This document shows positions 37,084 through 51,110 of a stretch of DNA of 64,000 nucleotides, one piece after another. The first letter of the stretch is position 1, and the number at the start of each line of letters is the position of its first letter. Source of the DNA: Plectrocnemia conspersa (Eukaryota; Arthropoda; Insecta; Trichoptera; Polycentropodidae); NCBI GenBank assembly GCA_009617715.1, contig VTFK01000063.1, forward strand, positions 496,001-560,000, read 5' to 3'. The translations under genes were made by a program, and so were the position numbers. The notes under the pieces were generated by a model. That model worked only from the letters and a program-made list of their open reading frames with translations. It ran no database searches and was not told where the DNA came from.

Positions 37084-37477
37084 ATGGATCTTTATAATTA
37101 TTATAACTTTATAGTTACATCTGACAGTGACACCGGTAAGTAAAAATTATTATAAAAATAATACTTGTTACTAGAAATGTATAACATAAACTAAAAATAT
37201 CTGTTTAATAACCAATAACAATTTATAATAAGTTATTTTGTGATGTTACTTTAGTTAATATTTTATTATGTTAATTTTGTAATAACGTTCTACAATAACA
37301 TCCGTTACATTTTTTCCCCATAATTATGATCATTGTATTGATTATTTTGTAGAAATAATGCATATGAATATTAGTAAGAAAACAAGAATCATCACAGCAG
37401 AAAATGAAGATAGCTCTGAGCTAAATAAATACAGATCAAAAAATAGTCTCTTTATGTACCGTTTCGAAAAGCAATAG
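37084..37477 (+). CDS. Possible two-exon microgene of unknown function
   Basis: An ATG at 37084 opens a frame MDLYNYYNFIVTSDSDT that runs into a strong donor (g|gtaagta, intron from 37136). An acceptor (attattttgtag) ends at 37352, and splicing keeps the frame, giving EIMHMNISKKTRIITAENED and then SSELNKYRSKN, with a stop at 37475. The product would be 58 residues with no known domain. The acidic, serine-containing stretch resembles N-termini of some transposases (for example piggyBac), but that is weak. The evidence is only the two splice sites and the open frame across the junction, so chance is quite likely. Confidence 0.2.
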
Positions 37478-37479
37478 GA

Positions 37480-37810
37480 CATTTAAATCATTTGACAGCA
37501 GATGAGTTGAATGCGTATTTTCCAAACGATTACTAAACCATTCGAACGAGTACCCATCTAGCCAGTAATGAGCCGAACCCAATAAATATCCGACCGACGA
37601 GGACTGTGGTACACACAAAGAGCCGGCCATGCTCAGATGGAAGAATAGAGATATCCGCAGATTTATTCCTGCCAAAGATACAGAGGAAAGGCGTGTTTGA
37701 TAAATTGTTAAAGTCTTATCTGCACGCCCTGTGATAATAGAGAATTCCGCGTTCGGCAAACTTCCAGCGCCGCTTTCAAATCGATCATCGGTTAACCCTT
37801 TGCGGTCGAT
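37480..37810. promoter_or_regulatory. Higher-complexity island ending in a TTAACCCTTTG word
   Basis: A block of normal composition (ccgaccgacgaggactg, gaaagcggcgctgg on the minus strand). A 107-codon minus frame (37436..37759) with no domain spans it. At 37792..37805 the word ttaaccctttgcgg looks like a piggyBac end (compare 15953) but has no visible partner. Confidence 0.25.
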
Positions 37811-38609
37811 GTTATGTCTTTAGATAAATTCATAAATCATTGGGTTGAATCAATATTAAAAATATTTTTCTGATAAAAATAAATATAGTTTAGAAATAAA
37901 TATTTTTTTTATATATTATATAAACGTTAATTACATGATTAGGATTATAATAAAACACACACATTAAAATCAAGTAGGTACAGATTGATGGCTTATAACT
38001 ATTTTCTAATTTGCAAGAGTAATTAAATTAAAAGTAATAAAAAACATAAGATAAATCAAGTATAAATATTAAAACCTTATTAGGCTTACTTTTTACCTAA
38101 TTAAATTTATGCCTCTAAAGCAATATGTGGTTAGGCATTTTATGTTTATGCCTCTAGTTTGAGCTTGTTATAGTGTTAATATAGTGACTGGTAATTATTG
38201 GTATTATAAATCTATAATGAAGTTTTTTAATGTTAGTTTAGAAAGGTGTATATATAATATTATTTTTATCACTTTTATTTAAATGACTTATGAATTACTA
38301 GTGGTAATCCAAACCGAGCAAACGTACATTATTTCTAATCTAATTAGCTATTTATATAGTACATTTTTTTTATAATGTGTTCTTTAGTTAAATATAGGTT
38401 ATATATACCTAAGTTTTGCGATACGTTTAGTGAATATAATAGTAGCTTGGAGGCCAGATGTTTACCAAAATATTTAACGATCGATTTCCTATTTACAAAT
38501 AAATTTATAAATAAATATTCATTCAATGCACCGGAGAATCATTGCGTGTTATTTATGAAAACCTTTATTTTTCTAATCGTAACGAGGGCTTTTGCGTGAT
38601 CCCACTATT
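37811..38609. other. AT-rich non-coding DNA
   Basis: AT-rich up to the target site of the hAT element. Opposing frames of about 60 to 74 codons near 38344..38599 overlap each other and have no domain. Confidence 0.5.
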
Positions 38610-39202
38610 CTCTAGTACATGGTTTCCCAAACTATGTTCCGCGGATCCTATATAGGTGTTCCGCGGAGCCTAAATAGATATTTTACAAAAATTTGGAGTT
38701 AATTAAAAAAAAATTTCAGTCGTGCTAATACATAAAAATTGTTAATAAATCTGATAAAAAAGCTTGAAAATATGTGCTAAATATTCAACATTTATGTGTA
38801 TAAATTCTGGAGGTGTTGTTTTTTTTTAACTTTAAAATTTGATCGAATTTAAACAATATTTTTATTGTTAATTAATAACACGATATTAGTGCTTGTTATG
38901 TGAATTTTATTTATGTGATTTCACTTTTACGCAATTTTTTTGGTGCCACGAATGCCACTTTTTACAGGATTAATTCACGCAAATTTACTTGTACGTGATT
39001 TTTCAATCTTGGGATCCAATCTGTCAAATTTACAAAAGGTTATTGTGGATAATTTTTCACGCGTTTTTATTCTACGTGTTAATTCTTGAAACTAATTTAT
39101 TGCGTTGAAACAGGATTGGGTGTATACTTTTGGAAATGTAAATTATTTAAATAAAATTTGCATAAAAATTAATCGATTTTCTTGTACATTAATTTAGTCT
39201 GA

Positions 39203-40838
<1,636 letters not shown>

Positions 40839-40999
40839 AGTCGTTAGGAGTTTTATTTATTTGTATTTTTTTATGTTTATTAAATAAATAATATTTCTTT
40901 AATAACATTTTTTGTTTTTATTTATACTATTATGAATTACCCAACCTAAAAAATAAGCTGTTTCGTCGCTGAAAAAGTTTGGGAAACCCTGGTCTAGTA

Positions 41000-41635
41000 T
41001 ATCCTTATTGATGAATGATTATTTTTGGTCACAGATTTTAACGCGAGTTTCAAGAATAGGATCCCCCACATCAAAATATATACATAATTTACAATAATTT
41101 AATTGTATGCAAAAAAAAGTTATAAAAAAATTATTACAGCGAAATAATGTTTCTGTATTATATATAAGAAAAGCGCATCTTTTAAGGGAAGACTCTTGTT
41201 AAAAGTCAACGTATATAAAAACCGCATTTTTAGTGTCAGGGCCCTTAACTGATTTGCGAAATGCAAAGTTGATGTTAAAATGTCATTTCAATTTTAATAA
41301 TGATATAATACACAGCAATGTGATTTATTGTAATAGAAAAAAGTTGTAACGCCTCTAGTTTCGGTTTTCAATTAAAACGTAATATAACACAATAATATAT
41401 CATATTTAATTTATTCGCGGATGATGATAGATTTTTAACAGCAAAATTTTTTTTACAACCTACAATGAAATATATTTTAATAAATAATTGATCTAGAGTG
41501 TCTCAACGATTAATAGATCAGTTCTTTACTGTATTATATTACGAACATACCGTCATGAATTCTTCATCATTTTTTGCTCTAAATATTAAAGCAAGATTTT
41601 GTTCCTTAAATATTATTACATACATTATTATAATG
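41000..41635. other. AT-rich non-coding DNA
   Basis: Nothing recognised between the hAT element and the next island. Confidence 0.5.
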
Positions 41636-42150
41636 TGTGATTCAGGACCGTTATAGGTTAAAGCACACGCGCCCACAAGTCTCGCAACTTTTCGATCTGC
41701 CAACATGCAAATATACACACAAGACAAACGCCGCTCAAGAGTATAGCACAACGGGCGGCATCTCACAATGGACACAAACACACACACACATATACACAAC
41801 TTTGTTACACTTTCACCGACCGACGTTACATTCATATTTATTAATAACGACCCATGTGAAATTGAGAAATGCACAATTAACAAATCCGCGTCGTTGTGAG
41901 GTAAAAAGTCATGATTGAAATGCGTCTTTTATAAACGCAAAGCCTCCGGGCTTTTAATTAAACAACGGAAAAAATAAAAGCGCTTAATTTATGTTTGGAC
42001 ATTAATAAATTTAGACGCCAACGACGCATTTAACGGCTAAAAACCTGTCGGAGCAAATGACCGCTTTACGGAATATAGGCGCTCATATTGGACAATTAAT
42101 ATGGGCAAATCTGGCGTAAGTCGCTCGCGGGTAACGGCCGTTATTCGTTG
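41636..42150. promoter_or_regulatory. Higher-complexity island, candidate enhancer
   Basis: Overlapping frames on both strands (41539..41883 minus, 41637..41918 plus) lie over an AC-repeat (about 41771..41800) and have no domain. From 41930 to 42150 there are GC-containing words interspersed with TTTAATTAAAC, TTTATAAACG, GACGCCAACGACGC and a GTAACGGCCGTTATT imperfect palindrome. No coding potential is convincing; enhancer function is inferred. Confidence 0.3.
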
Positions 42151-43053
42151 TTTTAATACATTTTTATGTTTGTGAATATGTTAATAATCACTTAAAATAA
42201 TGATTGATGTATGTATATTATTAATATGGAGAATTTCTTATCTACAAATCAAGATTCAATTGCTATTATATAAATATTTGTTACGCATGTATATATCGGT
42301 GCCTCAAAGCTAGACTAAAACAGTTAGAAAGAGATTTTGGGATAAAACACATTTGGATAAACTTTTTAAAAATATTTATAAACACATTTTCGGCCGAATT
42401 CTTTTGCTGTTAACATATTATTTGTTTGTGATTAAATAATGTATTTAAATATTACTTGGTTCGTACACGTGAAAATAATTATATTTAATTTTAATTTATA
42501 TTCTATTACAGAACGCTCGGGATAAAGATTCCGGTTTGTTATTGTGTGCGTGAACTGTGTGGCTCAAAACAATTTCCCTCAGAATATTTAATTTTTTTAT
42601 TTTAAAAGAAAATATATGTTTATTTAACATACATACATCTGAGCTAAGTTGGAAATTTTAACGGACAATTAAAAATATATTATATAATCGAAGAAACCAG
42701 ACATTGATGTCATTAACTAAATATTTGCAAAATTCAAAATCTTTCACTAGTCAAAAAAAGAATGAAGTCTTTAGCTATTCTTAAAAAGCAAAAAGATATA
42801 AAATGGGGAAAGAAATTATTCGCAGATTGTTTAATGGCTCGACGACTCTATTAAATCATTAGAATCCATTGAATAAATTAAAAGATTATCATTGGCGCAA
42901 CGATAAGAATAATAACTTGTTTAAGCCTTACAGAGAATAGTGTAAAAAAACCCACAACGTACGGATTAATGGAAAAATAATTAAAATATCTTAATCCACA
43001 GGTAAAAGAACGTATAACTTACAGTGTATATTTGAAGCCTTGATATCAATTAA
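42151..43053. other. AT-rich non-coding DNA
   Basis: Nothing recognised up to the TTAA site of the small MITE. Confidence 0.5.
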
Positions 43054-43158
43054 CCCAGATATGCCCAAGAAATTTTGTTCTCTTAAAATTTCATTTATAA
43101 ATAAAAAACAGTGGCACGAGTTTAGCGACCTACCCATGGGACAGTGGGCATATCTGGG
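43054..43158. mobile_element. 105-bp piggyBac-type MITE
   Basis: TTAA at 43050..43053 and 43159..43162 flank a 105-bp segment whose two ends are perfect 14-bp inverted repeats (cccagatatgccca). TTAA duplications and CCC...GGG ends are the signature of piggyBac elements. There is no coding sequence, so it would depend on transposase made elsewhere. Its termini differ from those of the relic at 15957, so it belongs to another subfamily. Confidence 0.9.
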
Positions 43159-43382
43159 TTAAAACCAATATCAACACAAATTATTTAAAATAAATCACTA
43201 GAGAAGATCGAACTTCTGTGCCACACTGCACTTAAATGACGAATACCAGCGTTGACGAATCAGCGACTGTCCTTAAAAGAGAAAGCGAGACAACGAAGTA
43301 CACGCTACATCGCTTCTCCCTCTCATATACATGTACAGGCACACAATAACAAACCGGCATCCTTATCCCGAGCGTACTTTAC

Positions 43383-43416
43383 TGTAACTTGACAGGCAAA
43401 ATTCCAATGCGTTACA
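43383..43416 (-). repeat. Possible LINE family L 3'-end remnant (hairpin)
   Basis: The core gacaggcaaa...ccaatgcg matches the 3' hairpin of the LINE at 13313..13348. The arms here are tgtaac and gttaca, also perfectly complementary, around a 22-base loop. Sequence outside the hairpin is hardly similar to the other copies, so this is either a very old fragment or another subfamily. Confidence 0.5.
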
Positions 43417-46204
43417 ACTAGGTAAATCAGGAACAACTATGTAATATTATTTACAAGTAGAAACAACCTGACTGAAAGTCATTTATGTTATAATTAGAAA
43501 CAATAATGTATAATATAATTTACAATCAATTAATGTTACTTTGTAGCTGGAGTTAATTTTTAATAATAGCGCATTTTTATAAATAAAAGTATACTGCGAA
43601 GACCCGAACCCTTAGCCTTTAGGGCAAGGGTCTAGGCTTTACGGACTACGAAGTTCCGATTTTTTTAACGATAACCGCATCGATTTACGTTCCCTTAATT
43701 TTTAATACTATTTTTAAATCGTATCATTATAAAAACCATAAGTGTGCAAAGTACAACAATTTTAAACATATATTTAATATTCATGATTCAATTTGTAAAA
43801 TTATAGATAGTACAAAATATGTTTGTTCTTGCCGTTGTACTGCAACACGCACATTTTAGATAGTCTCGAAGATCGAGTTAAGCTCTTGAGATTTAGCTAA
43901 TCAACGGTCAAAGTGGAACGCTGTTGCTTTTTCAGGCTTCTAAGGATCGTTTTGTTATTGGTACTTTTAAATACAGTTTCTGACTGAATTGTATATTCCT
44001 AGTGAAAGTGATTTGGAACGGTCGTATTTGGGCATCACTCGGTTAGGTAGAAAGAACTTATTTTAAATACGCACTGACTGTGAAAGAGTATAATAAGCAA
44101 AAATGCTGTTAATCTTAACGACTTAGCATCTAATTACGACGAAAAAATCCGAAGATTCAGTATTTAAAAATGCGCTAACAACGGCTGTTTGTTTTTTGTA
44201 CAGACAAATGCTATTGTATTGACAAGTGGAATGTGGTATGACAAGTGCAGTGTTGCCAAATTTTTACATTTTCAAACTTCAATGATTGCACAACAATATA
44301 TACAAGAAAAACGACGTAAATTAACTCATCTAATCCTACTTTTAAATCGTCGAAATTGGTGCACGACACAATAGAAGTCAAAGCAAAAAATATTCTTAAT
44401 CTATTCCGGATACTTTTTACTGATAACGGTTTACTTTGTTGTATTTTACCAACCACAATATTTCTAAAATATATTGAAACACCACAATTATATTTATGGT
44501 CACCGCAAGCATTCCACCGCACATATACCCACTATTTTAATGCTTCATTGAAAAGCGCTTATTGAAAATTACCGATGATATAGTTGTAAGTTGTGGCCGC
44601 GCCGCGCACACCCAAGATTTACAACCACATTGTTAATTTTCGTCCCTTCTGGCAAATGAAATCATTAACAACAGTACTGTTTCTGCAGGGGCGTTGGGCG
44701 GACCACGACGAGAGAAGACCATCTCTGCTCTGGCCTTACATGGACCTTTGGCGGAACGCCCAGGCCGAGGGTACACCTCTTCTTCTTCTTCTCGGTTGTC
44801 CTCTTCGAGAATCTCCGACTTCAAATTGATACCATTTCAACAATGTAGTTACCCCGAGGGCTCGTGTCCACCTCCGATCTCGAAACAGTGCCTATTGATA
44901 CGGTGCCATTATCGCGCTGTATGATCGACCCATTTTTTTACGACAACAACAAAGGGCTTTCGATTTTTTTGGTTGCTGTGTTCGATGATGAAGAATGCAT
45001 ATAACATACGAGAGCAATTTTTCATTGTGTGTAACTTATTACGAACCTTATTGGTTGAAAAAAAAACCACTAACTAATGGGTAAGCATGTTGAATCTGGA
45101 GATCAATATCGAATGGGGTATAAAATTCAAGTAAAATATATGTATATAAACGTATAGTTTGCAACACTAAATTCTATAATACCTTTAATTTTAAAATATT
45201 TAATCAATTTTAAAGTAATAAATTTAATATGACCATTATCAATTATTTTATTTCAATATGCAATATATAGATAATATTATTTAAATAAAGCATTAAAAAG
45301 TATCATATTTTTTAATCGAGCAAAAATGAAAGATGAGTCATATTTTTTGTATATTTATTATATATATTGCAACGGAACCGTATTATATATAATTATCCAA
45401 TCATCAAATTAACCAAACCTGATCTTTACATGTTATAGGCGAAAGCTGACGCGAAGGAATTTATTAAAAAAAAAATGCTTTCCATAGTAAATCAGTAGGA
45501 TACATAAAACATAAGACAAAAAGGTGTTGCTCAGATTTGTTTTAGCGCACCTTTTTATAACTAAACAATTAACTATCTCAACATAAAGTATTGCCATGCA
45601 CTGAAACAAGACTAGGTCATTGGCAATTAACACATATATGTTTTTTAATACGTAGCTGTAAATTTGAAGAACACACAATGAGCAAAGCCTCGGGCGCAGA
45701 GCACACGCCCCGCGTCAAAGAACAATACGAACAAATTTCTGATAGGTCTCGGTCGATGCTTTGGTTGTTTATTAATACTTAATAATTTTTTCAAAGCAAA
45801 ATTAGTACGAAATATTTAAAAAATAATGATAAAAACGATTTTTTTTCTAATAGTTTTGAAAAAAATATGAAGAAAAGTGTATGCAAACCTGACACGACAT
45901 TGCAAATAATACAAAGTAAAATAATAATTATTGATAGTCTTTATATATTTTTTTGCTATCGACAAAATAGATGGTGAGCCAAAAAAAAAATATATGCCAA
46001 TAATATTATATATTGAATTTAATAAAAATATTTAAGAATAGCTAGGCATAAATAAGACAATTAATACGGCTTTTACGTGACATATATAAACACTTATTTT
46101 AAATTTTTAATATTAGGCTATACATAATAAATTCCAAGCATATACTAAATTGATGGTTTTCGTCAAATGTAGTATCCATAACACATAATATAATATCCAG
46201 TCAA
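43417..46204. other. Mixed DNA with a GC-rich island
   Basis: Mostly AT-rich. At 43590..43690 a patch resembles a degenerate tRNA-like sequence (gggttcgggtctt on the minus strand) but does not fold as a tRNA. At 44560..44940 a GC-rich island has frames on both strands, including acidic EEEEE-rich and proline/arginine-rich peptides produced by a CTT repeat. Small frames at 44189..44565 lack domains. No gene is called. Confidence 0.4.
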
Positions 46205-46530
46205 CAACCGGTGAAAGTAGACCAATATTGGCTAGATTAATCCATCATTTTATCAATGCACGAATGCACCGGAACATATCCGACGAATGTCCGTCCGGGT
46301 CTTTGGCCCCTTTGAAGATTCCGAGACCATTTTTTTTTGTTCGTCTAAAGTCCACACAACCGGTTCGCTCTCTGTGTAATCATTCATCGACAGCCGGTGA
46401 TATACTCGACGATGATTTATACCCTCAAATTGGGCGAGACTCGGGTAATATATATCGAGTGTGGCAAATTGTTAAGAGTGAAGGAATTATTGACCGTACA
46501 GCACAAGAGACGCTAATTAAAGGGTTATTA
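46205..46530. promoter_or_regulatory. Higher-complexity island
   Basis: Normal-composition block with a 107-codon plus frame (46228..46551) whose peptide has no known domain; the island starts with caacaaccggtgaaag and includes gccggtgatatactcgacg. Opposing shadows are lacking, so a coding role is not excluded, but no splice or start context supports it. Regulatory function is inferred. Confidence 0.2.
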
Positions 46531-47010
46531 ATTATTCTTGTGTTGTATTAAATAAAACAGCATTTACATTTTTTTAAATTTTTAACTGTATTTATATAAT
46601 ATTAGTTATTATATTTGGAATTTAATCTAGTGATATTTATCTTAGAGATCGACCGAAAAATGAATATAATCTTCGAATATATTTATCTAAGATATTATTG
46701 CGTGATAAAGCTATTTTACTGCTTTCATAATATTAATAATCTAGTACTAAAAATTAGTGGGAGAAATTGGCAAATAATACATTTAAGTAAGAGTCAAAAT
46801 GTGATGTAGTTTTAATAAAAACTCAAAGAATAATTCAGGTTTTTAGAAAAAGCTTAATAAAATATCCCAATTCCGTTTAAATTTAATTAGGATCATCTCA
46901 AGCAAATATTTCTCCAAAATGCGTCAAGATATTGAAAAACAATACATCGTATTATTACAACACTTAAAAAATATATAAAAATTATACATAGAATTATACA
47001 AATTTATGTA

Positions 47011-47582
47011 CAGGCGGCCCTCGACTTTCGAACGTTCAACTTTCACACAATTCGCTATTTTGCAATTTACTGGAGAATCGGCTGATGCGGATAAAGGTGC
47101 TGCAAAAGAATTTATTTTCTAATTATCCAAAATAATTGAAGATGTAGAATATTCCTCTAGCCAAATATTTAATGTAGATGAGACAGGTTTATTTTGGAAA
47201 ACTTGTTAATAATGAAAAATATGAATGAAACCTTCACGCACCTTGACAAATTTTTAAATATTATGGAAGATTGTGATCCCAATGGAGAACGCATATCTAA
47301 AGTGCGTGGGGCGATCAATAAAAACATGGCATGTTATAAAATACTATATGAAGAAAAGAAAAAGAATACTGGAAAACAGTTAACTCTCGATAACTTTTCA
47401 AAGGAAACACCCACTTAAACATGTCTCTTAAGCACCTCTTAAAACATCTTATATTTACTTGAAAATAAATATTTAAAAATACACACAATTTCAATTTTTT
47501 TTTACTTCCTTCTACTTTCGAACATTCAACATTCGCACACATTTTCAGGAACCAATTATGTGCGAAAGTCGAGGGCTGCCTG
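47011..47582 (+). mobile_element. Tigger/pogo-like non-autonomous element, copy 2
   Basis: TA at 47009..47010 and 47583..47584 flank ends caggcggccctcgactttcg (left) and caggcagccctcgactttcg (right, inward). The interior is the same as in 20544..21550, from ttactggagaatcggctgat to the C-terminal transposase part, and it shares the deletion junction after DETGLFWK. It lacks the N-terminal 430 bp or so of copy 1. A 74-codon frame (47194..47418) is the remaining C-terminal transposase segment (MKNMNETFTHLDKFLNI, YEEKKKNTGKQLTLDNFSKE). Confidence 0.93.
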
Positions 47583-47603
47583 TACTAAAATATACATAGA
47601 TTT

Positions 47604-47845
47604 AATACTAAAATAGAGACAATTTTAGGGTTGCTAGGTATAAGAAAACGAAGAATGTACGGAGGTGTGAATTTGTATAATAAAATTTATAGGATGTAGC
47701 GGTTTTCCTCAATAGAATAAAAAAAAACACTTTCGTGCATTAAGAAATAAATTATAATATTAAACCCATTTTTATGTTCTGTTCATGTTTTATAAACATT
47801 TTTTGTTTTAATTTATTTAGTGTATTAGCTAAATAAATTAATAAA
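47604..47845 (+). pseudogene. LINE family M 3'-end fragment, copy 1
   Basis: Collinear with 53820..54078: ggtataagaaaa, then aggaggtgtgaatttgt or variants, ggttttcctcaatagaataa, and a shared 3' end (tttagtgtat...ttagctaaataa). Translation of the first part gives RYKKTKNVYGGVNLYNK, the C-terminal segment of a non-LTR reverse transcriptase protein. It lies directly downstream of the Tigger copy. Confidence 0.75.
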
Positions 47846-48804
47846 AAATCTTAGTATAATATTTTAGCGACCGTTTCCCAAACAAAACGATTTTTTCAGA
47901 ACCACTTTAAAACAGATTTTAGAGATAAACAGCGGGATAAAAAAATATAAGATATTAAAACATTTGACATGTGCCAGGGATAGCAACAGTTTTTGAGCCA
48001 CGCCACAGTTGATTTTAGATCGCCAACCAGAAGGGACAACGCACTCCATCTATTATTGTGTCGCTGATTCTTTTATATCCTCAACGTCGCTCGTCAGATT
48101 ACTATTTCATAAGCTGCCCTTATCATAGACTCTTCGGCATTAAAAGTATTAAAGGCATTCTCCATAGTGGAAGCTCCTGATATACGAAAGAGTACCTTCT
48201 TAAGGGGTCAGCTAGAAGTCTGCACCCTGCGACAATAACCCATAGATGGTGTTTTACAATCAATTGTCTTGACAAAATGACTTGAATTGGGTCTGATTCA
48301 TCGGCATAAATAAGTGGTATGAAATAGAAAAAATCATTACATAATAAATTTAATTAATACTAATCGGACCAGCTCATCGTAGCTTGCAGCAAATGGTGAA
48401 AGTGAATATTTATTAAAAAAAAATATTTATTAAATTGTAATATAATTTGTTTAAAAAGTATATGTAAACTTGTATAAAATATAAAATTAAAATTCTACTC
48501 TTAGATGACTAAGTAAGGTAAAATTCTAGATAAGGTTTGATTCTTATGGTCCAAAGATTCAAAATTATAAAACTGTATAATTAAGAATTAAATTGAAATT
48601 GGTATAAACTACAAAGGACACGTCAATATATAATAAATTCTTGTTACACTGAAAATACCTATTATGTAAAGCATCAAGTAAAAGATATGCCAGGATCTAC
48701 TCTTAGATTGACGATGTTTATTTATATTTATTTTATGATTAAAAACTAATATTATATAACTAAACTATTAAAACAATATGTAAAATAAACAAATTATAAA
48801 TATA
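47846..48804. other. AT-rich DNA with one block of normal composition
   Basis: The block 48000..48300 contains ENAFNTFNAEESMIRAAYE on the minus strand, which looks like part of some protein but is too short for me to name; stops lie close by. The rest is AT-rich. Confidence 0.35.
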
Positions 48805-49102
48805 CAGTGAAACATCGACTTACGAGTGTTTCGAGATACATGCAATTGACTCGACATACGAGCACGTCTCGATATACGAGAAAAATACGTATTGTGTAAC
48901 TTAAAAATAATAATTTATTATTAATTTAGGTCGTATGTATTTTCTATTTTTTTTGTCATAAATTCTTTTCAATTTTCTCCATTAAAATTAATTAATGGCA
49001 TTTCAATTTATTTTTATGGGAAAAATTAATTTGACATACGAGTAATTTGATGTGCGAGCTCCGTCACGGAAGGAATTAAACTCTAAAGTCAGGAGACCAT
49101 TG
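48805..49102. mobile_element. 298-bp Tigger-type MITE
   Basis: TA flanks at 48803..48804 and 49103..49104. The left end is cagtgaaacatcgacttacg and the right end (inward) is caatggtctcctgacttta; the right arm continues with ttaattccttccgtgacgga and tcgcacatcaaat. The words tacgag, ccgtgacggagctcg and the CAGTG start are typical of Tigger-type elements. Four tacgag motifs are spread over the two subterminal regions. There is no coding capacity. Confidence 0.85.
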
Positions 49103-49104
49103 TA

Positions 49105-50047
49105 TAATAAAACCATTAAATGACTAAGTAAGGTTTTATATAGTTCTCATAATCAAACATTTTAAAACCAGAGAACTGTATAGTTAGGGATTTATTTGAT
49201 CAGAATAAAAATTAGAAATTACAAAAATAATATTTAATTTCCAATAATTATTTGAGAAAATTTCAATTAAAGCACAACTTATTTTTTAATAAATATTTAA
49301 AGCTCACTTCAGAAAAAAAATACAGTTAAAGCACAAAACTACAGATATGCTACGATGATAACTACTAAAGCAACCACAGTATTACCTTTTTAATGAAAAA
49401 ATATATAATTTGATTACTAGAGTTTTTTAATAAAATAGTCAAAAATATTTAATTGTATTATGTTTAATAAAACTATGAAAAAAAACAGCTGTTTATTATC
49501 AACGATTACAAAAGAGTTACTCAATTTAATTTTGAGGCAAATATGTGCAATAATTTTTTTTTATTAATACATGTAAATAAATTATGAACACCAAATCTAT
49601 TTTGCTTAAAAATAACAATAAAATATTTAAATTTGGGATTTATATAATATAATATAAGCCTTTCAAATCTGTGGAATCCAAAGGATTTAAAAAATAAAAT
49701 AAAATAAGGTTTGATTATGGGGATTTAAGAAATGTCAGTTAAATCGTATAATATAACACTTGACTATAGACGATGTTTTTTTAAATGATTTTACTCGCCA
49801 GCACGTACAAGTATTTTTAATGCTTTTCTCTTAATATAACTACATAAAATTCAAGACAATGCGAATTGGAATTAAACCATGTACTAGATAGAGTGCTAGA
49901 CACGCAAAAGTGCCTGAGAATCTGAGAATCTGTCAACTTATTGGTTCCTATAAAATAATTAGTAAACGAATTGAGCTCAGGGATAAATCTTCTAAATTTT
50001 CTTAGCACAAATTTTTAAAAACTATTAATTATTATAAGACATAATGA
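49105..50047. other. AT-rich non-coding DNA
   Basis: Nothing recognised. The 63-codon minus frame at 49817..50008 has no domain. Confidence 0.5.
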
Positions 50048-50500
50048 CTAAAAATACAGCATGTTTACAGCAAAGGTCACTCTAGGATCGGATGTAGCGT
50101 CAGTCTGTCCATAATTTATTATGTGTTCCTTCAAGTTTAAATAAGATGTACACTTGTCTGAAAATCGATCTAATAGATCACGTACCTTGGTTATATCCTC
50201 GGGGTGGTTAATATCGGCAATGTAGACAGGGCATTGCAATTTCACCGATGGAAGGGAATTTCATCTTGGCTTTTGCCGATGACAGGGCGAATGATGTACG
50301 GCTCAACGAGGTGGGGCTAGGGTGTTCCACCCATGGAGCCCTCGAGGCCTGATCATCGACAACCTCCTGATGGATTTGCGCTGCGAGATTATCATCGGGT
50401 GGATGATAGCATCGAATGCCCCGAGACAGGGCAGCGGATCAAAAGTGCGTGGATAAATCATACGAAAACGACGACGGTTCTCAAATAATTTTATTATAAT
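50048..50500. promoter_or_regulatory. Higher-complexity island, possible old coding relic
   Basis: A minus frame at 50048..50245 reads VYIADINHPEDITKVRDLLD and has better than random complexity, and 50303..50512 is GC-containing. I cannot place the peptide in a family. No splice signals frame it. It could be a retroelement relic or a regulatory island. Confidence 0.2.
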
Positions 50501-50829
50501 TATAATATGCATTATAAACTATTACAATAGTTTATATTTAATAAAATAGATTTTCAAACTTAATTTAGAAGCAATTGCTAGGGTATTAAATTAAGCTAAA
50601 GCTTAAAAATGACTAAAAATAAAATTTTGCCACCATGAGAAAAGAGGTGGCTCATCGATTAATCTTTCATAATTTTATATACAAAATAGAATAAATATTT
50701 AATATATATGCAATAAATTTTAATTAAGCAAAACCGCACGCAAAGACAGCGATAATTAAAAATGCAAAGCCTATAATATTAAATAAGTTTATTGCGTCGT
50801 ATGCATATTATGAATATGTATGAAACGAT

Positions 50830-51110
50830 GTGCCGATGTCGATTCATCGACGTCATGACAAAATTATTTATCTTTCGAGCGTGGTGGCGAGCACCGTGCA
50901 GCATCTTGACCATCGATAAGGACTCGAGATGATGATGATGTCCTGCAGCCAGGATCATGGCGTGACGGAGACGACGGACGGCAAATTAAGATATTCTCCA
51001 CGTGATAATGATACGTCGCCGCCGAACAACCGTGACATTTGTTCATGAATGAGCGACGACACGCCGCTCGGGAGATGGTCAGATATGTCAGGGATGGCCA
51101 ACATTTTAGA
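50830..51110. promoter_or_regulatory. Higher-complexity island
   Basis: Contains gtgccgatgtcgattcatcgacgtcatgac (a cluster with a TGACGTCATG-like CRE word nearby on the opposite strand), gatgatgatgatgtcc and cgccgccgaac. The frame at 50864..51046 (minus) has no domain. Regulatory role is inferred. Confidence 0.25.

Noticed and set aside
43590..43690. A tRNA-like sequence on the minus strand (gggttcgggtctt)
   Set aside because: No cloverleaf can be drawn and no A-box is convincing; at most an old tRNA-derived SINE.
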